From contig CAIKID010000163.1 of assembly GCA_903827345.1 (NCBI GenBank), forward strand, positions 1 through 5,403: a DNA stretch of 5,403 nucleotides. Direction: 5' to 3'. The notes under the pieces are model-generated. The model saw nothing but the letters and a program-made list of their open reading frames with translations, was not told the origin of the DNA and did not search any database. Within the stretch, counting starts at the first letter, position 1. Every line of letters starts with the position of its first letter. The translations under genes were made by a program, and so were the position numbers. Source of the stretch: an uncultured Actinomycetes bacterium. GTDB lineage: Bacteria; Actinomycetota; Actinomycetes; Nanopelagicales; Nanopelagicaceae. This document shows, one piece after another, positions 1 through 5,403 of the stretch.

Positions 1-573
1 CCTTACTACCCCAATTCTAGAAGTTCTCTAGAGGGGCAACTGGCTCCGGTGCAGTACTCATTCCAACCTGGGACTAGTACTCATGATGCATTGAAAGAGA
101 TGCTCAAGAGTTTTGGAGAGGAAGTTTCTGCAACCAAGTTAAGCGCGGGTTACCTTAAGTTCACTCCTTATCAGGTACTGACGATCGCTTCCATGATTCA
201 GATTGAGTCCGACCCGGCAGATAGCGGCAAGGTGGCTCGGGTTATTTATAATCGCCTGCGCATTGGAATGCCACTACAACTCAACTCAACGGTGCAGTAC
301 GCGTTGGGACTACGCGGGCAGATTGGTTTGAGTATCAAGTCGACTCAGGTCGATTCGCCCTACAACACCTATTTGCATGTTGGATTACCACCAACACCGA
401 TTTCAAATCCCTCGATTACATCACTCACGGGGGCCTTAAACCCTGTTGCGGGCAATTGGCTTTACTTCATAACCGTTAAACCACACGACACGCGATTTAC
501 CAATAACTTCGCTACCTTTCAAAGTTGGGTTGCGCTCTATAACCACAATGTTTCCATAGGATTATTCAAATGA
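1..573 (+). CDS. mltG: Endolytic murein transglycosylase MltG (YceG family), C-terminal part, 5' truncated by window
   Basis: MltG is a membrane-anchored enzyme that cuts nascent peptidoglycan glycan strands and is thought to end their elongation. The frame is open from base 1 (reading PYYPNSRSSLEGQL), so the GTG at 49 is an internal Val codon and the true start lies upstream. About 190 C-terminal residues are visible; the N-terminal membrane anchor and LysM-like part are outside the window. Family motifs seen in order are ASMIQIES, VIYNRLRIGMPLQLNSTVQYALG, SPYNTY, GLPPTPISNP and a final LYF strand. By alignment from memory with E. coli MltG, its catalytic Glu218 corresponds to the Glu encoded at 205-207. 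The other Glu of the usual E-K-E motif is Gln here. The stop overlaps the aroE start (ATGA), so translational coupling is likely. The family call is firm. Confidence 0.93.
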   Translation, partial: PYYPNSRSSLEGQLAPVQYSFQPGTSTHDALKEMLKSFGEEVSATKLSAGYLKFTPYQVLTIASMIQIESDPADSGKVARVIYNRLRIGMPLQLNSTVQYALGLRGQIGLSIKSTQVDSPYNTYLHVGLPPTPISNPSITSLTGALNPVAGNWLYFITVKPHDTRFTNNFATFQSWVALYNHNVSIGLFK

Positions 574-1376
574 TCAGAGCTGCTGTACTGGGCTCGCCAG
601 TGAGTCATAGTCTTTCTCCGGTATTGCATAACGCGGCTTACAAACTTCTTGGAGTATCTGGAACTTACGAAGCCATCGACCTAACCCCAGAGAACGCACG
701 CGCATTCTTTTCCACGGCGCTGGAAGAGGATTGGACCGGTTTCTCGTTGACGATGCCGCTTAAAGAGACGATCGTGGAAGTGGGAGCGGATCTGGGTTTC
801 GTGATTGATTCCACTGCGATGCAAATGCGTTCGGCCAATACCTTGGTGCGGAAGGGTGGGACTTTTGCCGCATCATCGACGGATAGAACTGCCTTCGTGC
901 ATCTCTTAGCTGGCGTAGCAAAGGAGAGGGTCGCAATAATTGGCGGAGGAGGAACTGCACGAGCTGCGCTCAGCGCCATTGATGGAGTTGCAGGCACTAT
1001 CGACTTCCTCCTGCGTTCACCAACACGAAGCGAACTCCTCTCCAGTATTGGAACCCGCTCCTCATTGAATTTCTTTGGAATGGACCGCTCTCTGGAGGGA
1101 TACGACCTCGTCATCTCAACAGTTCCTGCAGGAGCAAGCGATGGCATCGCGCTATCTCTAGAGTGCACCGTGCCCACCCTCTTTGACGTTCTGTATAAGC
1201 CGTATCCAACGCCATTGTTGGCCAAGGCTAGAGCGAAAGGTAGCCAGACCTTTGATGGGATGGATCTGTTGGTGGAGCAGGCCATCGATCAAATCGCAAT
1301 CTTCACCTTAAAGAGCTTTGATCGTGACCAGATGCGCAAAGAGTTACTAGAAGTGGGTCGCTCCCACCTCATTTAA
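570..1376 (+). CDS. aroE: Shikimate dehydrogenase (NADP+), actinobacterial-type
   Basis: The enzyme reduces 3-dehydroshikimate to shikimate in the cytosol (step 4 of the pathway). At 268 residues the length is normal. The N-terminal substrate domain has SHSLSP (12-17), whose Ser14 and Ser16 match the shikimate-binding serines, and GFSLTMPLKE (57-66) with the catalytic Lys65. SANTLV (88-93) carries the substrate Asn90. The catalytic Asp is Asp105 in SSTD, where most homologues have NTD. The Rossmann part has a glycine loop, IIGGGGTARAA (123-133), then ISTVPAG, DVLYKPYPTP and GMDLLVEQA (230-238) near the C-terminus. The fingerprint resembles the divergent mycobacterial AroE (VTMP, SANTLVR) more than the E. 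coli one. The ATG at 570 overlaps the mltG stop and follows AGGA at 558-561 by eight bases. A specialised quinate/shikimate dehydrogenase is possible but unlikely inside an aro cluster. Confidence 0.94.
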   Translation: MIRAAVLGSPVSHSLSPVLHNAAYKLLGVSGTYEAIDLTPENARAFFSTALEEDWTGFSLTMPLKETIVEVGADLGFVIDSTAMQMRSANTLVRKGGTFAASSTDRTAFVHLLAGVAKERVAIIGGGGTARAALSAIDGVAGTIDFLLRSPTRSELLSSIGTRSSLNFFGMDRSLEGYDLVISTVPAGASDGIALSLECTVPTLFDVLYKPYPTPLLAKARAKGSQTFDGMDLLVEQAIDQIAIFTLKSFDRDQMRKELLEVGRSHLI

Positions 1377-1407
1377 GCAGCGAATAAAGCGGGGATGGCC
1401 CACTTTC

Positions 1408-1416
1408 TGACACAAT
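1408..1416 (+). promoter_or_regulatory. Probable extended -10 promoter for a leaderless aroC transcript
   Basis: The gap between aroE and aroC contains TGA-CACAAT, a TGn element directly before a hexamer matching TATAAT at four of six positions. Seven bases after the hexamer's last base is the A of the aroC ATG (1423), which is where transcription would start. There is no purine-rich ribosome-binding site in the 20 bases before the ATG, as expected for a leaderless message. No convincing -35 box is seen at a 17-base spacing (AGCGGG); an extended -10 can work without one. Inferred from position and sequence only. Confidence 0.5.
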
Positions 1417-1422
1417 ACGCCT

Positions 1423-2607
1423 ATGTTGAGATGGCTTACTGCAGGTGAATCACATGGACCAGCCCTCTCTGCGATTCTGGAAGGCCTCCCTGCTCATGTT
1501 GAAATCTCATCCGAGACGATAGATATCGATCTGCGACGTCGTCGGCTGGGATATGGCAGAGGAGCGCGACAGAATTTCGAAGCAGATCAGGTAACCATTC
1601 TCGGGGGAATCCGTCATGGCGAGAGCCAAGGGGGACCAATCGCTATTCAGGTTGGTAACTCAGAGTGGCCCAAGTGGGAGAAGGTTATGTCTGCCGATCC
1701 CGTTCCTGCCGATGAGCTAGCCGCCCTAGCGCGAAATGCTCCGCTGACTCGTCCCCGCCCCGGACATGCAGATCTCGTTGGAATGCAGAAATATGCTTTT
1801 GACGATGCCCGACCTATCTTAGAGAGAGCAAGTGCGCGCGAGACGGCTGCGCGTGTTGCACTTGGCGCGGTAGCGCGAGCGTTTTTAGAGCAAAGTGTTG
1901 GTATCCGGATAATGAGCCATGTTCTTTCTATTGGTAGCGCAGGAAGCCCGGAAGAATATGCGCTTCCTTCATATGCAGATCGCGATGTAGTAGATGCCGA
2001 TCCTGTTCGATCCTTCGACCGAGCCGCTAGCGCGGCAATGGTCGCTGAAATTGATGCCGCTCATGCAGCAGGAGACACTCTCGGTGGGGTCATAGAAGTC
2101 CTAGCTTTTGATCTTCCGCCTGGGCTTGGGTCGCATACCCATTGGGACCGGCGATTGGATGCTCGTCTAGCAGGAGCAATGATGGGGATTCAGGCTATCA
2201 AGGGCGTTGAGATCGGTGATGGATTCACGACTGCACGACGTCGCGGTTCAGTAGCTCATGATGAGATAGAACGCGATGAATCCGGAAAAATTACTCGTCG
2301 TACTGACCGCGCAGGCGGAACAGAGGGCGGGATGTCTAATGGAGAGATCCTTCGAGTTCGAGCTGCGATGAAACCAATCTCGACAGTGCCGCGGGCGTTG
2401 GACACCATTGATGTCGCAACCGGTGAGCCAGCTAAAGCCATCAATCAGAGATCAGATGTCTGCGCAGTTCCTGCAGCTGGAATAGTTGCCGAGGCGATGT
2501 GCGCCTTGGTCTTAGCCGATGCCGTCCTAGAGAAGTTCGGGGGAGATAGCGTCACCGAAACTCGTCGTAATTTTCTTTCCTACATCGCAGCGCTCGAAAT
2601 CAAGTAG
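1423..2607 (+). CDS. aroC: Chorismate synthase
   Basis: The enzyme converts EPSP to chorismate (step 7) by an anti-1,4 elimination that needs reduced FMN. Its 394 residues are typical of actinobacterial AroC. The start MLRWLTAGESHGPAL fixes the ATG and includes the active-site His11. Then come LGYGRGARQ (42-50), the GGIRHGESQGGPIAI block (61-75), RPGHAD (112-117, His115), the long conserved ERASARETAARVA (134-146), GLGS (234-237), GIQAIKGVEIGDGF (255-268), the RAGGTEGGMSNGE loop (296-308) for FMN and phosphate binding, AMKPIST (315-321) and QRSDVCAVPAA (342-352) with the conserved Asp of RSD. All landmarks are present and nothing looks truncated. The gene has no visible ribosome-binding site and probably starts its own transcript (promoter at 1408-1416). 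It ends in TAG immediately before the aroK ATG. Confidence 0.98.
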   Translation: MLRWLTAGESHGPALSAILEGLPAHVEISSETIDIDLRRRRLGYGRGARQNFEADQVTILGGIRHGESQGGPIAIQVGNSEWPKWEKVMSADPVPADELAALARNAPLTRPRPGHADLVGMQKYAFDDARPILERASARETAARVALGAVARAFLEQSVGIRIMSHVLSIGSAGSPEEYALPSYADRDVVDADPVRSFDRAASAAMVAEIDAAHAAGDTLGGVIEVLAFDLPPGLGSHTHWDRRLDARLAGAMMGIQAIKGVEIGDGFTTARRRGSVAHDEIERDESGKITRRTDRAGGTEGGMSNGEILRVRAAMKPISTVPRALDTIDVATGEPAKAINQRSDVCAVPAAGIVAEAMCALVLADAVLEKFGGDSVTETRRNFLSYIAALEIK

Positions 2608-3123
2608 ATGCAGCGAGCTATCCTCATGGGCCCACCGGGCTCCGGTAAGAGCAGTATTGGAAAGGCTCTCGGACGAGAGCTGGGAACTAATTTTGTTGAT
2701 ACAGATTCACTCATTGTTGAAGAACAGGGGCAGAGCATCCCTGAGATCTTCGCAACTGTTGGAGAGCCTGGCTTTCGAGCCATAGAGCGAACGATTGTGC
2801 TGAATGCACTGCGCTCGGATATTGGGGTAATTGCGTTGGGCGGGGGCTCTATCCTAGATAAAGATGTGCAGACCGAGCTCTCGAAAGGTGCAGTGCCAGT
2901 TGTGTATTTGCGCGTAGGAGTTTCAAATGCGCTTATGCGTATTGGGACAAAGGGAGATCGACCGCTGTTATCAAATGATCCAAAGAGCCAATGGATCAAA
3001 CTCGTTAAGGATAGAGAGCCCATTTACAGGGAGTTGGCCACCATCGAGATAGAAACCGATAACAAGAAGGCTCATGAAGTCGCCCGGGAACTAATTGCTC
3101 TCTTGGAGATGAATCATGCATAA
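2608..3123 (+). CDS. aroK: Shikimate kinase
   Basis: A cytosolic NMP-kinase-fold enzyme that phosphorylates shikimate at O3 with ATP (step 5). Its 171 residues match the usual size. Visible sites are the Walker A loop GPPGSGKSS (8-16), the shikimate-binding DTD (31-33), the FATVGEPGFRAIE stretch (48-60) with Arg57, the GGG motif (78-80), the lid arginine in DRPLL (Arg118), and the C-terminal DREPIYRELA (135-144) with Arg136. The start is fixed by the preceding in-frame TAG: the first codon touches the aroC stop, and a later ATG at residue 7 would cut into the strand before the P-loop. There is no good ribosome-binding site upstream, so initiation probably relies on ribosomes finishing aroC. 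The last eight bases overlap aroB. Confidence 0.97.
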   Translation: MQRAILMGPPGSGKSSIGKALGRELGTNFVDTDSLIVEEQGQSIPEIFATVGEPGFRAIERTIVLNALRSDIGVIALGGGSILDKDVQTELSKGAVPVVYLRVGVSNALMRIGTKGDRPLLSNDPKSQWIKLVKDREPIYRELATIEIETDNKKAHEVARELIALLEMNHA

Positions 3124-4174
3124 GATTTCTGTGACTGCGGAGTTGAATTACGAGGTTCATATTGGCGCCGATTGGCGACCATATGTGGAGGCAATCTTTG
3201 CAACTCATCAAAAGGTTCTCATTATCGCCCCTGCTTTTATCGCCAGTTCCGCCGAATTACACCTACTTGTAGAATCACCACATCATCACCTCTTAGTCAC
3301 CCCAGAGGGCGAAGCACAAAAAGATTATGCAACTGCCGAAAAGGTGTGGAATTTCTTAGGAGAGATGGATTTCGGTCGAACGGATGCAATTATCGCTATC
3401 GGTGGGGGAGCAACTACTGATTTAGCAGGATTTGTAGCAGCCACTTGGTTACGCGGAATTGCCTGGTATGCGGTCCCAACAACTCTTGCGGGGATGGTCG
3501 ATGCGGCGATTGGCGGAAAGACCGCCATCAATACTGGGTCCGGAAAGAATTTAGTTGGATCTTTCTATTCTCCACAATCGGTCTGCGCTGATATGCGTTG
3601 GTTAGAGACTCTCTCTGATCGAGATTTTGCAGCAGGTCTTGCTGAAGTCATTAAAACTGGTTACATCCGCGATCTATCGATTCTAACCCTGCTCGATAGC
3701 GTTGATTCGATTGCAATGGTCCGTGAGCATGCGCTAGATCTTGTCGCAAAGAGTGTCGCGGTCAAGGCAATTGTGGTTTCCAGTGACTTTAAGGAGGGCA
3801 AACTCCGCGAGATTCTTAATTTCGGACATACCTTCGGACACGCAATCGAAAAGAAGTCAGGGTACGCGTTACGCCACGGCGAGGCGGTATCTATTGGATT
3901 GCACTTCGCTGCGATACTCAGTGAGAGCGAATTAGGATTCAGCTCTAGCGATACCGAGCATCTGGCGAAGTTATTGGAAAAGTTTGGACTACCTACGGTA
4001 TTACTCAAGAATGAGTATCAATGGTCAGAACTCCTCGCTCTTATGACCGGCGATAAGAAGAGCCGAGATGGTCGAATTCGCTTCATCGGTTTGCGAGCAC
4101 CCGGAGAACCGGATTGGATTGAAGCGGCGAGTAACGAGACCCTGACCGCCACCTATGAGAAGATACTTCTATGA
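3116..4174 (+). CDS. aroB: 3-Dehydroquinate synthase
   Basis: The enzyme cyclises DAHP to 3-dehydroquinate (step 2) using NAD+ and a divalent metal, usually zinc or cobalt. Its 352 residues fall within the family range. The N-terminal nucleotide domain has PEGEAQKDYAT (63-73), the glycine-rich GGGATTDLAGF (96-106) and VPTTLAGMVDAAIGGKTAIN (120-139), followed by GSGKNLVGSFY (141-151). The metal ligands expected from the family are Glu177 (AEVIKTG), His238 (NFGHTFGH) and His254 (RHGEAVS), all present. DKKSRDGRIRF (313-323) is the late conserved block. A Leu common in the PTTLL motif is Ala here, which looks tolerable. GGAG at 3105-3108 lies seven bases before the ATG and supports this start despite the eight-base overlap with aroK. 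2-Deoxy-scyllo-inosose synthase and related cyclases share the fold, but the context decides for AroB. Confidence 0.97.
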   Translation: MHKISVTAELNYEVHIGADWRPYVEAIFATHQKVLIIAPAFIASSAELHLLVESPHHHLLVTPEGEAQKDYATAEKVWNFLGEMDFGRTDAIIAIGGGATTDLAGFVAATWLRGIAWYAVPTTLAGMVDAAIGGKTAINTGSGKNLVGSFYSPQSVCADMRWLETLSDRDFAAGLAEVIKTGYIRDLSILTLLDSVDSIAMVREHALDLVAKSVAVKAIVVSSDFKEGKLREILNFGHTFGHAIEKKSGYALRHGEAVSIGLHFAAILSESELGFSSSDTEHLAKLLEKFGLPTVLLKNEYQWSELLALMTGDKKSRDGRIRFIGLRAPGEPDWIEAASNETLTATYEKILL

Positions 4175-4608
4175 GTTCTGCAACAATCCTGGTTCTTAAC
4201 GGCCCTAACTTAGATCGATTGGATCTACGCGATTCGGCGATATACGGAACCATGACCTTTCCCCAGTTATCTGATTTCATCATCGCTAGCGGCGCAGCCA
4301 TAGGGCTCGAAGTCGAGGTCCGGCAGAGCAATTCGGAATCTGAAATCATCACCTGGCTGCATGAGGCTGCGGATAAGCGCAATCCCGTGATTTTCAATCC
4401 TGCCGCATTTACCCACTACTCGTATGCGATCCGTGATGCCGCTGCCATGCTTACGGCTCCACTTATAGAAGTTCACCTCAGTAATCCATTGGCACGTGAG
4501 GAGTTTCGTCACACTTCGGTGATTTCCGGGGTTTCATACGGAACTATTGGGGGGTTTGGCCCCGATTCTTACCGGTTGGCCCTGATCGCGATGAAAGAGT
4601 TGATCTAA
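4171..4608 (+). CDS. aroQ: 3-Dehydroquinate dehydratase, type II
   Basis: A small type II dehydroquinase that removes water from 3-dehydroquinate to give 3-dehydroshikimate (step 3); the family forms dodecamers. The 145 residues are the usual size. It has ILVLNGPNL (6-14), the flexible active-site loop with Arg20, the catalytic Tyr25 (IYG), VRQSNSE (50-56), the substrate Asn76 and His82 (NPAAFTH), and EVHLSN (100-105) with the catalytic His102, followed by REEFRHTS with Arg113. The core residues are therefore intact. The loop reads LDLRD where most homologues have LGxRE, and THYS replaces THTS. The gene overlaps aroB by four bases (ATGA), with a weak GAGAAG at 4157-4162 eight bases ahead of the start. 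It is sometimes named aroD in mycobacteria, but it is unrelated to the type I AroD enzyme. Confidence 0.95.
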   Translation: MSSATILVLNGPNLDRLDLRDSAIYGTMTFPQLSDFIIASGAAIGLEVEVRQSNSESEIITWLHEAADKRNPVIFNPAAFTHYSYAIRDAAAMLTAPLIEVHLSNPLAREEFRHTSVISGVSYGTIGGFGPDSYRLALIAMKELI

Positions 4609-4616
4609 CCTTCAGG

Positions 4617-4622
4617 TATTCT
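4617..4622 (+). promoter_or_regulatory. Probable -10 promoter for a leaderless efp transcript
   Basis: TATTCT sits in the 20-base gap between aroQ and efp. It fits the actinobacterial TAnnnT pattern and matches TATAAT at four of six positions. Counting seven bases from its end gives 4629, the A of the efp ATG, so the message would be leaderless. The bases before the ATG (CTGCCCCA) contain no ribosome-binding site. No -35 box is visible at normal spacing. The geometry is the same as at aroC, which strengthens both calls, but this remains inference. Confidence 0.48.
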
Positions 4623-4628
4623 GCCCCA

Positions 4629-5192
4629 ATGGCTACTACAAATGACCTTAAGAACGGCATGACTCTAGAGATAGAAAACAAGCTCTGGACCGTCGTTGAA
4701 TTCCAGCATGTGAAGCCCGGCAAGGGCCCGGCTTTCGTTCGCACCAAGCTCAAGCTCGTTCCCGGCGGCAAGGTTGTTGAAAGAACCTTCAATGCAGGAG
4801 TTAAAGTTGAGATCGCTCAGGTCGAGAAGCGAGATATGCAGTATCTCTATCGCGATGGTGACGGCTTTATTTTTATGGATACCCAAAATTTCGATCAGAT
4901 AACAATCAGCCCAGAAGTTGTTGGCGACGCAGCTGACTACATGCTCGAGAACGTTGAAGCGCTAGTAGCTGTTCACGACGGCAACCCTCTATACATCGAT
5001 CTACCCGCCTCAGTGGAATTAACCATCACCTACACCGAGCCAGGGTTGCAAGGTGATCGCTCTTCCGGCGGCACCAAACCCGCTACCGTTGAAACTGGAA
5101 TTCAAATTCAGGTTCCACTCTTCATCAAGCAGGATGAGAAGGTTCTCGTCGATACTCGTACCGGTGCTTACCTAGGTCGCGCCAATTCCTAA
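4629..5192 (+). CDS. efp: Translation elongation factor P
   Basis: EF-P binds between the ribosomal P and E sites and rescues ribosomes stalled on consecutive prolines. The 187 residues show the standard three beta-barrel domains: a KOW-like domain (about 1-62), a middle OB domain (about 67-128) and a C-terminal OB domain (about 130-187). The start MATTNDLKNGM and the block EFQHVKPGKGPAFVRTKLKL are strongly actinobacterial. Lys32 sits at the loop tip in PGKGP, the position modified by lysylation or rhamnosylation-type chemistry in other phyla. In the actinobacterial PGKGP subfamily this lysine is reported to work unmodified. The C-terminal signature TEPGLQGDRSSGGTKPATVE (136-155) and VDTRTGAYLGRA are intact. 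No modifying enzyme gene is nearby. The gene probably has its own leaderless promoter, and nusB follows after 14 bases, likely in the same transcript. Confidence 0.98.
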   Translation: MATTNDLKNGMTLEIENKLWTVVEFQHVKPGKGPAFVRTKLKLVPGGKVVERTFNAGVKVEIAQVEKRDMQYLYRDGDGFIFMDTQNFDQITISPEVVGDAADYMLENVEALVAVHDGNPLYIDLPASVELTITYTEPGLQGDRSSGGTKPATVETGIQIQVPLFIKQDEKVLVDTRTGAYLGRANS

Positions 5193-5206
5193 GGACGGAT
5201 CGAACA

Positions 5207-5403
5207 ATGAGTGCTAGACGGAAGGCACGTAAGCGCACTCTCGACATCCTCTTTGAAGCGGATATGCGGGGAGTGAGTGCAGTGGATCTACTTCAGGTGC
5301 GCCCGATCGACGAAATTTCAGAGTCAGCATATGCGCGGACTTTGGTCTTAGGGGTCGCCGAGCATGGCGCCAAGATAGATGAACTGATCCACACCTATGC
5401 CGA
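5207..5403 (+). CDS. nusB: Transcription antitermination factor NusB, N-terminal part, 3' truncated by window
   Basis: NusB pairs with NusE (ribosomal protein S10) and binds boxA RNA to support antitermination during rRNA transcription. Only the first 65 residues are in the window and the frame is open to the last base. It starts MSARRKARKRTLDILFEADM, the basic first helix that contacts RNA in this family, and continues with YARTLVLGVAEHGAKIDELI, the conserved LV.GV.....ID block. The ATG at 5207 is preceded by a purine-rich AAGGACGGA (5191-5199) that begins within the efp stop codon, so this start is well supported and, unlike efp, has a leader. The efp-nusB pairing is conserved in actinobacteria and many other bacteria. 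The homology call is firm despite truncation. Confidence 0.94.
   Translation, partial: MSARRKARKRTLDILFEADMRGVSAVDLLQVRPIDEISESAYARTLVLGVAEHGAKIDELIHTYA

Noticed and set aside
16..33. Two TCTAGA palindromes close together near the window start (16-21 and within CTCTAGAG 26-33).
   Set aside because: They lie inside mltG codons that fit the family; CTCTAGAG-like words recur elsewhere in coding sequence and form no convincing operator spacing.
49..51. GTG as a start codon for a 174-residue gene.
   Set aside because: The frame is open back to base 1 and the upstream residues match the MltG family, so this is an internal Val codon of a truncated gene.
665..1285. Long minus-strand open frame of 206 residues opposite aroE.
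   Set aside because: It lies wholly inside aroE, is rich in Ser, Arg and Pro without recognisable motifs, and has no neighbour on that strand. It is a shadow of aroE codon use.
1388..1402. Possible hairpin terminator after aroE (GGGGATGGCCC).
   Set aside because: The stem would be only about three base pairs with no T-run after it, so it does not support a terminator.
2580..3023. Minus-strand open frame of 147 residues opposite aroK.
   Set aside because: It covers a fully conserved shikimate kinase gene and shows no domain; judged a shadow frame.
4600..4605. TTGATC as a -35 box for the efp promoter.
   Set aside because: Only 11 bases separate it from TATTCT, too short for a normal sigma-70-type promoter.

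Overview
This window is a compact, all-plus-strand housekeeping block from an actinobacterium. It carries the end of mltG, then aroE, aroC, aroK, aroB, aroQ, efp and the start of nusB. Three things support the assignment. The gene order matches the actinobacterial mltG-aroE ... aroC-aroK-aroB-aroQ ... efp-nusB neighbourhood known from mycobacteria. AroC and EF-P have actinobacterial sequence signatures, such as the AroC start MLRWLTAGESHGPAL and the P-G-K-G-P loop of EF-P. Two genes also look leaderless, which is common in that phylum. Base composition looks close to half G+C by eye (two lines counted, 45-52%), low for the phylum, and spacing is very tight. This fits a small-genome aquatic-type actinobacterium, but the lineage is an inference and I cannot name a genus.

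Layout: bases 1-573 are the C-terminal catalytic part of the MltG endolytic transglycosylase, which runs in from upstream. aroE (570-1376) overlaps it by four bases. A 46-base gap holds a probable promoter that would place the first transcribed base on the A of the aroC ATG. aroC (1423-2607), aroK (2608-3123), aroB (3116-4174) and aroQ (4171-4608) form an unbroken run with abutting or overlapping ends. A 20-base gap holds a second probable promoter with the same spacing to the efp start codon. efp (4629-5192) is followed after 14 bases by nusB (5207 to the window end, truncated). No stretch of 300 bases lacks a gene. I found no RNA gene, mobile element, CRISPR array, hairpin terminator or repeat family.

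Function: AroB, AroQ, AroE, AroK and AroC supply steps 2, 3, 4, 5 and 7 of the seven-step shikimate pathway to chorismate. The entry enzyme (DAHP synthase) and EPSP synthase (AroA) are not here. The flanking genes serve cell-wall synthesis (MltG), translation of polyproline stretches (EF-P) and transcription antitermination (NusB). I see no previously undescribed system. The points worth a second look are the two matched leaderless promoters, the in-frame TAG-ATG junction of aroC and aroK, a few active-site substitutions, and the compaction of the locus relative to mycobacteria.
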